Assembly: GCF_025699065.1 (NCBI RefSeq)
Contig: NZ_JAILWF010000001.1
Location: 297,062 to 361,061 of the forward strand
Direction: 5' to 3'
DNA: 64,000 bases
Source: Nitrosarchaeum sp.
Lineage (GTDB): Archaea > Thermoproteota > Nitrososphaeria > Nitrososphaerales > Nitrosopumilaceae
Shown here: piece after piece, positions 46,085-55,273 of the stretch
Layout of the letters: every line of letters begins with the position of its first letter
Position numbering within the stretch: position 1 is the first letter of the stretch
Translations under genes and position numbers: made by a program
Notes under the pieces: model-generated
The model's database searches: none
What the model was told of the DNA's origin: nothing
What the model saw: the letters and a program-made list of their open reading frames with translations, nothing else

Positions 46085-46157
46085 GATTTCTATTTAGAAA
46101 AAATCAGATAAGATTCAATGATCAATATCAATCACCTGTGTGTCAATAAAGGATAAC

Positions 46158-46189
46158 AAGCCTAAGAGACACTCAATTATACTAGGCTT
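46158..46189. promoter_or_regulatory. Inverted repeat in the DtxR-family gene promoter
   Basis: AAGCCTA at 46158-46164 and TAGGCTT at 46183-46189, perfect 7-base arms with an 18-base spacer that contains a TATA-like AATTATACT. The position over the core promoter of a DtxR-type regulator suggests an autoregulatory operator. Confidence 0.4.
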
Positions 46190-46209
46190 AGTTTAATTAC
46201 TAAGATACA

Positions 46210-46674
46210 TTGAAGGATAAAAACTCCAAGAGGTTAGACTCTATTAAAGCGGCTCATCAGTCAGAAAAAGCAAGCTATAGTACTAGAATGGAGGATTATT
46301 TGGAGGTAATCTCTGAGCTTGTAGAGCTAAAAGGATATGCAACCACATTAGACATTTCACGATACATGAATGTGAGTGCACCAAGTGTTACAAAGATGCT
46401 ACAAAGATTAGAAGAAAACAAGTTGTTAGAATATGAAAAGTACCACGGGATTAATCTAACAAGTAAGGGTACTCAGATAGCAATCGAGATAAGACAAAAC
46501 CATGGAATTTTGCTAGAGTTTTTTGAGATTTTGGGAGTAAATCATGAGACTGCCAACAAAGATACTGAAGGAATTGAACATCACCTGAATCCAAAAACAA
46601 TCAAACAATTACGAAAATTTATCACATTTTTAAAAGCAAATCCAAAAATTATTGAAAGTTTTAAGAATCCATAA
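46210..46674 (+). CDS. DtxR/MntR-family metal-dependent regulator
   Basis: 154 residues from TTG; the ATG at Met27 (MEDYLEVISELVELKGYATT) is an alternative. A winged helix lies at about 27-90: TTLDISRYMNVSAPSVTKML is the recognition helix-turn-helix. HHLNPKTIKQLRKFITFLKA matches the metal-binding/dimerisation helix of DtxR, MntR and IdeR. Senses iron or manganese and represses uptake genes in relatives. No SH3-like third domain is present, as in MntR. Confidence 0.85.
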   Translation: MKDKNSKRLDSIKAAHQSEKASYSTRMEDYLEVISELVELKGYATTLDISRYMNVSAPSVTKMLQRLEENKLLEYEKYHGINLTSKGTQIAIEIRQNHGILLEFFEILGVNHETANKDTEGIEHHLNPKTIKQLRKFITFLKANPKIIESFKNP

Positions 46675-46696
46675 AATATGTCAATCTATTGTTTCT

Positions 46697-48532
46697 TTAA
46701 TCTTTAAGAAATATTTGAATATCGTTTTGAGACGATGCTAGTTTCATTAAAGTTCGCGATGCTTCAGAACGTTTTGGAATTGTAATCTCACCTTTTTTCC
46801 CAATTCTAACTGAAGTTACATAGTTGTCATGAACATAGATATCAGCATGCATCGAAGAATATTCTCTGCCAACAGTTAAAACTAAACCACTTTTGGATTC
46901 TGAAAAATGAAAAGATATTTCATTAGATGAATTTGTAGATTCATGACGATTAGAATTAGTCTTTTCAACTACATCAATGTGTATTTTTAGCACTTTTTCA
47001 ATTTCACTAATGTTAGAACCGCCTTTTCCAATAATTGATGCCATTGATTGTTTATCTACTAAGATTTTGGCTCGATTATCAGATAATATTTCAACTTCTA
47101 CTCTAGGATCATATTTCCTAAAGAGCTCACGTATTTTGTCTTCTGCAAGTTTTTCAATACCTACTTTTTGTACTTTTTTTGATACTGGAACTATGACATT
47201 CTCTTCACCAAATGTGTAAATTTCATGCTCAAGCACATGATCTGCAAAATTTCTAATCTCAATTACTGGTCTTGCCAAATCAGATTCGGTCATTCCAGTT
47301 GGAACCTTAACCACAAGCTCCAAATCATATATTTTCCCTATTGTGCCATATTTGACAAAAACTACAGTATCAATAACATTTGGAATTATTCCTAACTCGA
47401 TTTTTCCTATAAAACGTTGTATTGCATCCAAAGGAGAGTTTGCATGTACAACACCGACCATGCCAACACCAGTAAGTCGTAAATCAGCAAACGTTCGAAA
47501 GTCTTCTCTTCGTCTTACCTCATCAAAGATTGTGTAATCAGGACGAACCAATAATAAAATATCAGCGGAGTTATCAAAACTACCATCAAGCTTTGTGTAT
47601 TGAGTAATTCCCGGATCCACTTGCAAATCACGTGGAGATTCAAATGTTTTTACAATCTTTCCAGTATTGTGATAAAAATTAGCAAGGCCAGATGCAAGAG
47701 TACTTTTTCCAGAACCTGGAGGACCAGAAATGATAATACCTTCGGCCCTATCAGAGAATCGCTTCATTAATTCTTCAGAGATAGCATAATCATCCAAAGT
47801 CAATTTCACAATAGGATGAACGATTGTAATTTCAAAGGCTTCAGAAAACGGAGGTTTAGTAATTGCAATTCTATAATCATTGTATTGAATTACATATGCA
47901 CCAGTTTTTGAGATTTCAATAGTACTAGAATCAGAAGTAGTAGTCTCTAAAATTTGAGATGTAATTAGTTGTAGGTATTCACGGGTTAAAATTTCATCGT
48001 TTAGTTTTGTCAAAACAAATGACCCAGGTTTTCCTTTTTTTGCCATTGGGGGCATATTCTCTTTCAAGTGTACACTCATTGTTTCAGAGTCAAAAAATTT
48101 TAAAAATTCCAAAGCAATATTTTTAGGAATTGGTTTTACAAACACAGATTCCAATCCCTCGGCCTGTGCCACCAAGTGTTGAACATTATCAGAAGTATAC
48201 AGAATTGCTTGATTTTGTTTTGCAACATCTTTGATTATTGCATCAATTCTACCAGAACCAGCCATACGAATATCCTCAGAAGTTGGGTGTGAGCCTGAAA
48301 GTGATATGACCAACTCAAAATTACCTGATATTTCTTTAAGTTTTTTTATTGCTTCCAAACCAAAAAAACCCTGCTCTTTTTTCTGAGATGCTTGTGATTG
48401 TAATTCATCAAAAACGGCTTGAGGTATAATGATTTCAGAATTTTTAATTTTTCCGGATTCAATCAATATGATTAGTTGTCCATTAATTATGATACTAGTA
48501 TCTACAACAATCTTTGACAAATCTTCTACCAA
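46697..48532 (-). CDS. PIN-domain ATPase (PINA-like)
   Basis: 611 residues. N-terminal PIN domain with Asp11 and acidic residues near 43 and 97; a PilT/VirB11-type ATPase with Walker A GPPGSGKST at 270-278 and DEVRRREDFRTFADLRLTGV as Walker B region; then a KH domain with IIGKGGSNI near residue 490-500; and a C-terminal Ser-rich end. Archaeal homologues (PINA in Sulfolobus) form hexameric helicase/ATPases linked to Holliday-junction processing. The start is TTG. It is 24 bases downstream of a response-regulator gene on the same strand. Confidence 0.9.
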   Translation of the reverse strand: MVEDLSKIVVDTSIIINGQLIILIESGKIKNSEIIIPQAVFDELQSQASQKKEQGFFGLEAIKKLKEISGNFELVISLSGSHPTSEDIRMAGSGRIDAIIKDVAKQNQAILYTSDNVQHLVAQAEGLESVFVKPIPKNIALEFLKFFDSETMSVHLKENMPPMAKKGKPGSFVLTKLNDEILTREYLQLITSQILETTTSDSSTIEISKTGAYVIQYNDYRIAITKPPFSEAFEITIVHPIVKLTLDDYAISEELMKRFSDRAEGIIISGPPGSGKSTLASGLANFYHNTGKIVKTFESPRDLQVDPGITQYTKLDGSFDNSADILLLVRPDYTIFDEVRRREDFRTFADLRLTGVGMVGVVHANSPLDAIQRFIGKIELGIIPNVIDTVVFVKYGTIGKIYDLELVVKVPTGMTESDLARPVIEIRNFADHVLEHEIYTFGEENVIVPVSKKVQKVGIEKLAEDKIRELFRKYDPRVEVEILSDNRAKILVDKQSMASIIGKGGSNISEIEKVLKIHIDVVEKTNSNRHESTNSSNEISFHFSESKSGLVLTVGREYSSMHADIYVHDNYVTSVRIGKKGEITIPKRSEASRTLMKLASSQNDIQIFLKD

Positions 48533-48556
48533 TTTTAATTAAAGTTAGATCCTAAA

Positions 48557-48919
48557 TTACTTTGCCAAAACATCGGAAACAACTTTCAATATGTTGTTAA
48601 AATTAAATGGTTTTGAAATATAAGAAGAGGCACCAAAATCCAAACATTGTTGAATAACTTTCTGATCATCACTTGCAGTAACCAAGATAATCTTGGCTTT
48701 TGGATCTTTTGAGAGTATTTCTTTAACAACAGTAAATCCATCTTTTTTAGGCATTGCTAAATCTAAAAGTAATAAATCAGGATTAAATTTGAAAAAAAAA
48801 TCTACACTTTCTGCACCATCTTTTGCTTCACATACGATATTATGTTCACCTATAGACAAAATATCTTTTAAGACAAGTCTAATTGCATCAGAATCATCGG
48901 CAATCATGATGTTTCCCAT
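48557..48919 (-). CDS. Single-domain response regulator (CheY-like)
   Basis: 120 residues, one receiver domain. Acidic pair Asp8-Asp9 (IMIADDSDA), phosphoacceptor Asp53 (LLLLDLAMPKKDG), Thr in ILVTASDD and Lys in YISKPF. No output domain, so it works through protein contact or as a phosphorelay step. It lies between the HPt gene and the PIN-ATPase gene, same strand, so the three may be one operon. Confidence 0.9.
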   Translation of the reverse strand: MGNIMIADDSDAIRLVLKDILSIGEHNIVCEAKDGAESVDFFFKFNPDLLLLDLAMPKKDGFTVVKEILSKDPKAKIILVTASDDQKVIQQCLDFGASSYISKPFNFNNILKVVSDVLAK

Positions 48920-48957
48920 TAAATCATCTTAAACTGACAGGTAATTAAAAAGGTTGA

Positions 48958-49317
48958 TCAAATAAAAGTAGAAGATATTTGTGAAATCTTTTGTTTTATT
49001 TCATTCAAATTAATATCGGATTGAGTCATAGATTTCTTCATAGCATCAACTGAAATGATAAGAGATTCAAATATTTCATCAGTTATTGTCTCATCCGTTA
49101 TCTTTTTTAACATAAAATCAAGCATTGATGATAGAGCACCTAATTCCTCTTTTCCCATCATCGGAGCCAATCCTTTGATTTTGTGAGTTGATTTTTGAAT
49201 TTTTGAGGCATTAGCAGATACATCTAAAGGAGTATGACAAGCACTTAAGATATTAGAAATTGCAAAAATTTCATCGTTTATTTCAGCAGTAGCAACCTTA
49301 AGAAATTCATCAGACAT
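48958..49317 (-). CDS. Histidine phosphotransfer (HPt) protein
   Basis: 119 residues, all helical. The active His45 lies in ASKIQKSTHKIKGLAPMMGK, the H-x-x-K-G motif of HPt domains. It would shuttle phosphate between a kinase/receiver and a further regulator. It sits in a divergent pair with the histidine kinase gene (62 bases between starts) and 38 bases upstream of the response regulator. Confidence 0.85.
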   Translation of the reverse strand: MSDEFLKVATAEINDEIFAISNILSACHTPLDVSANASKIQKSTHKIKGLAPMMGKEELGALSSMLDFMLKKITDETITDEIFESLIISVDAMKKSMTQSDINLNEIKQKISQISSTFI

Positions 49318-49379
49318 ATTGGTACAAATAAAGAAACCATGCTCATTATTTTTATACTCTATGTTAAGAGTTAGACATT

Positions 49380-51263
49380 GTGAAGATAATCAATAAGACA
49401 TATGTTTTGGTTCTAGTATTAATTGTTGCAGCAATAATTAATTTATTATTGCTTTATGAATCACAACAAATAGACAATTCGCTCTCAAATTCAATTATCA
49501 AAACAGGGGATCTGAAAGTAGATGCAGAGCATATTTCATCTTTAGCAATATCTGTAGCAAATGGAGACATCAATGATAAAGAGAATCTAAATAGTGTAAT
49601 AAAAGACATAGATGAATTTCTATTGAAATTAGAAAACGGTGGTAGTGTTAATGGACAACAACTGCAAAAAATTCCAACCGAGTTAACTGAAGAATATAAT
49701 AAAATGAAGACATCTTGGGAATTATATAGAGAAAAAGTAATAAAAGTAGAAAAAACATCGGTTTTTGATCGAGAAGCAACAAATGCCATGAATTATGTTC
49801 TACAAAAAAATGGTGAACTTGTATTATCAACAAAAACAGTATCAGATGAATTATCAAATCTAGATAGAGATTATAATAGACACAAAGAAATTGCTAAAGA
49901 ATTAGAAAAATCTGCAATAGAGATAGGACAGCTAACACTGTTAATTTCAATTGGAGAAGAGGAAGACGTACAGCAAAAATTGAAAAATGAGAGAATAGCA
50001 TTTGAAATAGAACTAAGAAAACTGCTAGGAATACCAACAGAAGAATTAGATGTTGAAAGTGTAGGAAAAATAAATGAAGAGTTAATTCCAATTCCTAGGG
50101 AGAATTCAAATGAATTACGAAAAATTGATCCTTTGTGGGAAGCATTACAAGCAAGAATAATTATTCTTGAAGAAAGAGCTCTTTTATCTCCAGATTTTAA
50201 TTTGGCAAAAAATGAAATGATTCAACAAAAATCAATTTTGTTTTCAAGTATAGATGATATCTTATTGTCGTGGAATGCCGAAATTGTAAAAAATAGTCAA
50301 GAAGGACAAATCATCATTCAAGCATTATTGTTAATTGATATAGGAGTATTCTTTTTGGTGTTATTTATCATTCGTCAATCATTATTACCTTTAGGATTAA
50401 TTACAAATGCACTTTCAGAAATAAAAGAAGGCACGTATGGAGAAAAAATAGAATACAATAAAACAGATGAAGTTGGAACCTTAGTAGACACATTTAACGT
50501 GATGTCAAACACGATTAAAGAAAAAGATGAACAAACTAAGAGAACAGATATTGCAAAAGATGAATTTTTAGCAATGATTACTCATGAATTAAAAACACCA
50601 CTAGTACCTATTCAAGGATATGCAGATATTTTACTAAGTGAGCATTTAGGAAAATTAACAGACAAACAAAAAGAAAGAATCAGCATCATAAAAACAAGTT
50701 CAGAGACATTACTATCAATTATATCAGATTTACTTGATGCTCAAAAATTAGAATTAGGTCAACTTAGAATGAAAAAAGAAACACATAATATTAAAAATAC
50801 TATCGTTGAAGCGCTAGCAGATTTTGAGCCAGATTTAGAAAAAAAGAAAATAACAAAAATCATAGACTTGCAAGATGTCCAAATGGATTATGACCCAGTT
50901 AGAATAAAACAAGTCCTTACTAATTTAATCAAAAATAGCTTAAACGTAATACAACCAGAAGTTGGAAAAATTGAAATTTCAATGAAAAATCTACCACAGA
51001 ATATTCAAATTAGTATAAAAGACAACGGGATTGGAATACCATTAGAAAAACAGCAAGACTTGTTTAAGAAATTTTATCAGGTGGATGCAACATTAACAAG
51101 AGAAAAAGGAGGTAGCGGTTTAGGATTAGCAATATGTAAAGGAATAGTCGAAAGTCATGACGGAACAATTTCTGTGAAAAGTGTTCCAAATCAAGGTGCA
51201 GAATTTACAATAACTCTACCGAAAAATTCACAACCAACAAAGTCCCCAATTGATATTAGTTAA
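49380..51263 (+). CDS. Membrane-bound sensor histidine kinase
   Basis: 627 residues. Membrane helix 1 at about 7-26, a 290-residue extracellular helical sensor domain, helix 2 at about 316-338, a HAMP linker (about 339-390), phosphoacceptor His402 in MITHELKTPLVPIQGYADIL, and an ATPase domain with KNSLNVIQ (N box), KDNGIGIP (G1), GGSGLGLAI (G2). No receiver domain of its own, so phosphate must pass to the separate receiver and HPt proteins encoded next door. Signal unknown. The start is GTG. Confidence 0.94.
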   Translation: MKIINKTYVLVLVLIVAAIINLLLLYESQQIDNSLSNSIIKTGDLKVDAEHISSLAISVANGDINDKENLNSVIKDIDEFLLKLENGGSVNGQQLQKIPTELTEEYNKMKTSWELYREKVIKVEKTSVFDREATNAMNYVLQKNGELVLSTKTVSDELSNLDRDYNRHKEIAKELEKSAIEIGQLTLLISIGEEEDVQQKLKNERIAFEIELRKLLGIPTEELDVESVGKINEELIPIPRENSNELRKIDPLWEALQARIIILEERALLSPDFNLAKNEMIQQKSILFSSIDDILLSWNAEIVKNSQEGQIIIQALLLIDIGVFFLVLFIIRQSLLPLGLITNALSEIKEGTYGEKIEYNKTDEVGTLVDTFNVMSNTIKEKDEQTKRTDIAKDEFLAMITHELKTPLVPIQGYADILLSEHLGKLTDKQKERISIIKTSSETLLSIISDLLDAQKLELGQLRMKKETHNIKNTIVEALADFEPDLEKKKITKIIDLQDVQMDYDPVRIKQVLTNLIKNSLNVIQPEVGKIEISMKNLPQNIQISIKDNGIGIPLEKQQDLFKKFYQVDATLTREKGGSGLGLAICKGIVESHDGTISVKSVPNQGAEFTITLPKNSQPTKSPIDIS

Positions 51264-51332
51264 AGAAAACAAACTTTCTTAACTAAAATCACTCACTCTC
51301 CCTAAAAAATGGATTTTTTAGAATGAAAAATA

Positions 51333-51482
51333 ATGAATCAAGATAATCACACAGATGAAAAAAATGGTGAATTTTATGAAAATTGTGCTATATATTTTGA
51401 ATTTCTACGTAAAAAAGGACGCACTGATTACAATTTTGAAGACGAGTATTACTTTACCATGCCTGCCATATCAAATCATTAA
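51333..51482 (+). CDS. Small hypothetical protein
   Basis: 49 residues, starting MNQDNHTDEKNGEFYENCAI and ending FTMPAISNH. Acidic, rich in Tyr, Phe and Asp. I prefer this frame to another one on the same strand at 51355-51537 because its composition is protein-like, while the other is Ile/Lys-rich noise. Lies in the 370-base gap after the kinase. Confidence 0.45.
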   Translation: MNQDNHTDEKNGEFYENCAIYFEFLRKKGRTDYNFEDEYYFTMPAISNH

Positions 51483-51633
51483 TTCAAAACATAAGATTAA
51501 TTTTATCAATTCAATATCGAATAAATTCTTACATTAAAGAACTCATATCGAATATTTTTTCAGATGGATTGTAAAAATCAAAGACCAAACAGATAGAACA
51601 TACAACCAATAAGAATAACTTACAATCAACATT

Positions 51634-52242
51634 ATGTTAGATAATAACATGAATGAAGAATTAGAAGCAATAAGACAAAATGTTAAAACATGCACTAAAT
51701 GTAACCTTTCCACAACAAGAACAAACTCAGTACCAGGGAAAGGAAATTTCAAAGCAGATGTAATTTTTGTAGGAGAGGCACCTGGAAAAAATGAAGACCA
51801 AAAGGGAGAGCCATTTGTAGGAATAGCTGGTCAAAGACTCAACAATGCATTAGAAAATGCTGGAATATCCAGAGAATCGATTTACATCACAAACATTGTG
51901 AAATGCAGACCACCAAAAAACAGAGTTCCTTCTATTTCTGAAAGAGATGCATGTGATAATTATCTTCAAAAAGAAATTGCAATAATAAAACCAAAAATAA
52001 TTTGTATTTTAGGAAATACTGCATTTAACTCTATTTTAGGAGGTTCTGAAATTAGAAAATATAGAGGAAAAATTGTAAAAAAAGACAAACAGTTTTATTT
52101 TCTAACACTACATCCGGCTGCAACAATTTACAATCAAGAATTAATCACAGTATTAAAAGAAGACATCATAAAATTATTTGATTTAATCAGAGAGTTAAAA
52201 AACAACAAACAAATTTCAATAGACATTGACTATACTACCTAG
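51634..52242 (+). CDS. Uracil-DNA glycosylase, family 4 (Fe-S)
   Basis: 202 residues. Removes uracil from DNA after cytosine deamination. Motif 1 is GEAPGKNED with GEPFVGIAGQRLN, and motif 2 is LHPAATIYN. Four Cys that fit the [4Fe-4S] ligands of family 4 are Cys20, Cys23, Cys91 and Cys107. The first Met is 51634; a Met six codons in is another option. It overlaps the 3-methyladenine glycosylase gene by 17 bases, so both base-excision enzymes are co-translated. Confidence 0.92.
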   Translation: MLDNNMNEELEAIRQNVKTCTKCNLSTTRTNSVPGKGNFKADVIFVGEAPGKNEDQKGEPFVGIAGQRLNNALENAGISRESIYITNIVKCRPPKNRVPSISERDACDNYLQKEIAIIKPKIICILGNTAFNSILGGSEIRKYRGKIVKKDKQFYFLTLHPAATIYNQELITVLKEDIIKLFDLIRELKNNKQISIDIDYTT

Positions 52243-52789
52243 AACATTTTATACAAAAGACACTGTTACAGTTGCAAAAAAGTTACTAGGAAAAAAAATA
52301 GTTCGGAAGATAGGTAGAAAAGAAATTTCAGGAATAATAATAGAAACTGAAGCATATAGACATAAAGACGACCCAGCAAGTCATGCATTTAGAAATATTA
52401 CTGAAAGAAACAAAGTGATGTTTGGAGAGGTAGGAAAAGCGTATGTCTATTTTACATATGGAATGCATTATTGTTTTAATATCGTTGCAAGAAATTCAAA
52501 ATTTGAGGCAGGAGCTGTCTTGATTAGAGCAATCACTCCTGAAAAAGGAATAGAGATTATGGAAAAAAATAGAGGCATGAAAGATTCAAAGAGATTAACA
52601 GATGGACCTGCAAAATTAACTCAGGCACTAGGAATTACAAAAAAGCATTACGGATTAGATCTAACAACAAACTCAGAATTATTCATCACGGAGGGAATAA
52701 AAATATCAGGTAAAATCATTTCCAGCCCAAGAATTGGAATTAAAAACGCTACCGACAGATTATGGAATTTTAAAACGATAACACAATGA
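52226..52789 (+). CDS. 3-methyladenine DNA glycosylase (AAG/MPG family)
   Basis: 187 residues. GIIIETEAYRHKDDPASHAF carries the catalytic Glu, and YVYFTYGMHYCFNIV and GAVLIRAITPEKGI are diagnostic blocks of the AAG family, as is DGPAKLTQALGI. It excises alkylated or deaminated purines. The start is a TTG inside the uracil glycosylase gene; no better start is seen. The second half of a base-excision repair pair. Confidence 0.92.
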   Translation: MTILPRTFYTKDTVTVAKKLLGKKIVRKIGRKEISGIIIETEAYRHKDDPASHAFRNITERNKVMFGEVGKAYVYFTYGMHYCFNIVARNSKFEAGAVLIRAITPEKGIEIMEKNRGMKDSKRLTDGPAKLTQALGITKKHYGLDLTTNSELFITEGIKISGKIISSPRIGIKNATDRLWNFKTITQ

Positions 52790-52791
52790 AT

Positions 52792-53424
52792 TTATTTTTC
52801 ATTGTTTTCATCTAATGTCCAAGGTACAAATCGACCCAAAATTTTTTCCCAGTTTAATCTCAAAAGTAAAACAACAACAACAGTCATCATAATTCCAAAT
52901 ACAATGATTCCAAGATATACAGTAGTTACATCAGTAATATCTTCAAGATATGGTTGTACTAATGACATTCCAAGATGATGAGAAATAAAGACAATAGAAT
53001 AGCTAAGAACTAGTTTACCAGCAAGTGTGGCTATGAAAAATCGTTTGGGATTATATTTTGCAAGTCCCAATGGAACATAAATCAAGTCATCAGGTATAGG
53101 AGTTGCCGCTGCAAAAAACGCAGCTCCTGCACCATATCGTTTTACTAATCTTTCAAATGGTCGCATTCTCTTTCTAGTTTTTTCACTAATAATACGGCGC
53201 CCTTGATAACTTACATAGAAGATAATTTGTTTTGCAGCAGTTGCAGCTAGTGCAGAAAGAATTGCCAACACATGAAGATCAAATTGATCACCTACAGACA
53301 TTGAAGCAAGAAAAATAAATCCAGGTAGAGGAATAAATGGAATTAAAGAACCAAAAAAATTAACCAATACTAAGCCAAGATACCCAATTTCAGGAGCAAA
53401 TGGAAAAATTGCTGAAAAATCCAC
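52792..53424 (-). CDS. DedA/VTT-domain membrane protein (YqaA-like)
   Basis: 210 residues with about five hydrophobic segments. The VTT/SNARE-associated pattern is visible: LVNFFGSLIPFIPLPGFIFL, RRIISEKTRKRMRPFERLVK, GAAFFAAATPIPDDLIYVPL and GKLVLSYSIVFISHHLG. The T-P-I-P-D-D segment is the re-entrant loop motif. DedA-type proteins have been linked to flipping of carrier lipids. It converges on the glycosylase gene. Confidence 0.85.
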   Translation of the reverse strand: MDFSAIFPFAPEIGYLGLVLVNFFGSLIPFIPLPGFIFLASMSVGDQFDLHVLAILSALAATAAKQIIFYVSYQGRRIISEKTRKRMRPFERLVKRYGAGAAFFAAATPIPDDLIYVPLGLAKYNPKRFFIATLAGKLVLSYSIVFISHHLGMSLVQPYLEDITDVTTVYLGIIVFGIMMTVVVVLLLRLNWEKILGRFVPWTLDENNEK

Positions 53425-53526
53425 AAAACAATCATCAGACAGGCTTTATTTATTAAAAGCGAACTGATAATTATTTTTCAAAATACACCACAATCATTAA
53501 AATATCATCTTTTTACAACAAAACAG

Positions 53527-53907
53527 ATGATAAAAAAAGAGTATGTAAAAATCTGTGATGAAATATCAGGAATTAGTCCGTTTATTAGATTTGTAGGCAT
53601 AGTTGGAAAGGGAGGAGAGCTTTTGGCATACAAAAGAAGACCCGAGTTGATCCCACTTTTAGATGCAAAAAATACCCAGTATCAGTTTTCACACATTGCA
53701 ATAAAAACAGACTTGGAAGAATTCTTTGATAAAAATCTTGGAGAAGTGGAATTTGTATGGGAGGAAAGAAAAAAAGTTCAGACAATATCATTTGCGATTA
53801 AAAAAGTTAGAGTATGGATATCAATTGATAAAAAAGTAATACGTTCAGAAATGCTACGAATAATTGATTCATGTTTGCCAATTGTAAAAAAACATGCAAA
53901 GGTATAG
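53527..53907 (+). CDS. Small DUF6659-like protein, paralogue 5 (divergent)
   Basis: 126 residues. The most diverged copy: CDEISGISPFIRFVGIVGKG keeps I-R-F and the Gly turn, but A-G-G is Ala-Tyr-Lys here; LGEVEFVWEERKKVQTISFA keeps L-G-x-V-x-F and the strand; the L-L-V-S-x-E segment has become VRVWISIDKK. So it may have a changed binding site. It is followed by a coiled-coil gene after 72 bases. Confidence 0.55.
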   Translation: MIKKEYVKICDEISGISPFIRFVGIVGKGGELLAYKRRPELIPLLDAKNTQYQFSHIAIKTDLEEFFDKNLGEVEFVWEERKKVQTISFAIKKVRVWISIDKKVIRSEMLRIIDSCLPIVKKHAKV

Positions 53908-53979
53908 ATCGCAATTTACAAAAAATAGATTTTAGAATACGACCATTAACTTTTTTAGAATATTTATTTTAAGAAATTC

Positions 53980-54267
53980 ATGGAAGAAGTTGATGAAATT
54001 AAAGAAGTAATAAATAAAATAAACATAAGAAATTCAGGTTCTAAAGATTATCAAAAAATGAAAATTGAGGAGTTAAGTGCAAATATGAGAGAGGTTATGA
54101 AGTTTCAACAAGATATAATTCAGAGAATTGAAGATTTTGAGGGAAAAGGATTACAACATGATTTAATAAATTATGCAAAAACTATTTGCAAAAACACAGC
54201 AGAAAGAGAAATACTAAAAATTCAAGACGTTTATCTAAAAAAAATTGAAACGGAATATCTAAAATAA
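53980..54267 (+). CDS. Small coiled-coil protein
   Basis: 95 residues, almost all charged helix (EEVDEIKEVINKINIRNSGS, REVMKFQQDIIQRIEDFEGK), ending in KKIETEYLK. No domain recognised. It lies between the DUF6659-like copy and the convergent ABC ATPase, 4 bases before that gene's stop. Confidence 0.6.
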   Translation: MEEVDEIKEVINKINIRNSGSKDYQKMKIEELSANMREVMKFQQDIIQRIEDFEGKGLQHDLINYAKTICKNTAEREILKIQDVYLKKIETEYLK

Positions 54268-54271
54268 GAAA

Positions 54272-55204
54272 TTACGACGTATCGTATAACCAACAGCGAA
54301 CATAGCCAGTGTCTGTTTTAAATTTAGGTGGAACCATTTTACATTTATCTATTGCAAGTGGACACCTCTCAATAAATCTACATTGAGTTGCAGGTTCCAT
54401 AAGACTAGGAGGATTACCTTTGATGTATTTAGGAATATTTCCTTTTAATGTTGGAATGGATTCCAGTAGTCCCTGAGTATAAGGATGCTTTGGATTTTTG
54501 TAAATTTCATAAGATGAACCGAACTCTACCATTTGTCCACCATACATAATTCCAATTTTATCAGCAATTTCAGATAAAACTGCCAAATCATGTGTGATTA
54601 ACATAATTGACATTCCGTCTTTTTTGAGTTTTTTCAAGAGGTTAATAATTTGAGCCTGAATTAATACATCAAGTGCAGTTGTAGGTTCATCAGCAATTAC
54701 AAATTTGGGTTCAAGCAATAATGCCATAGCAATTATCACTCTTTGTTTCATTCCTCCGCTTAGCTCATGAGGATATTTTTTTAAAACAATATCATCCAAA
54801 CTGACAGAATGCAGTGTGTTTAGAATTACATCATCAAAGTTTTCTGTAAAATTATGTTGGTTTAGAACTTCAACAAATTGTTCACGAATGGTAAACACAG
54901 GATCAAGAGAATTCATAGCTCCTTGAAATATCATTGAAATTTTTTTCCATCTGAATTTTCTAATAAAGTCAGATTCAGATATATCCAATATCGAAGTATC
55001 ATCTAAAATTATTTTGCCATTTGCTTTACCTCCCAAAAGCATCCTAACAATAGAAAGACCCAATGTGCTTTTTCCACAGGCACTTTCACCTGCAATACCT
55101 ATAGATTCTCCGTCGCTTAAATTAAAATCGACGTCATCTACTGCATATACCGGACCCTTTGATGTATTATATCGAGCTGAAAGCCCATTGACGATTAATA
55201 CCAC
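54272..55204 (-). CDS. Oligopeptide/dipeptide-type ABC transporter ATPase
   Basis: 310 residues. Walker A GESACGKST at 39-47 (Ala-Cys in place of the common Gly-Ser), signature LSGGMKQR, Walker B VIADEPTTALD, and the C-terminal oligopeptide-binding extension with Cys-rich CRFIERCPLAIDKC. This is the DppD/OppD type, which uses peptides, nickel or sugars in different systems. No permease, binding protein or second ATPase gene is adjacent, so the rest of the transporter must lie elsewhere. Confidence 0.88.
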   Translation of the reverse strand: MVLIVNGLSARYNTSKGPVYAVDDVDFNLSDGESIGIAGESACGKSTLGLSIVRMLLGGKANGKIILDDTSILDISESDFIRKFRWKKISMIFQGAMNSLDPVFTIREQFVEVLNQHNFTENFDDVILNTLHSVSLDDIVLKKYPHELSGGMKQRVIIAMALLLEPKFVIADEPTTALDVLIQAQIINLLKKLKKDGMSIMLITHDLAVLSEIADKIGIMYGGQMVEFGSSYEIYKNPKHPYTQGLLESIPTLKGNIPKYIKGNPPSLMEPATQCRFIERCPLAIDKCKMVPPKFKTDTGYVRCWLYDTS

Positions 55205-55273
55205 ATATTTAGTAAAATCAAACTAGAATTTTTGTCTTGCACTAAACAATTAAAATTTAGCCATAAAAAAATA

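Noticed and set aside
51355..51537. 60-codon plus-strand frame
   Set aside because: Ile/Lys/Asn-rich noise that overlaps a more protein-like frame at 51333-51482.
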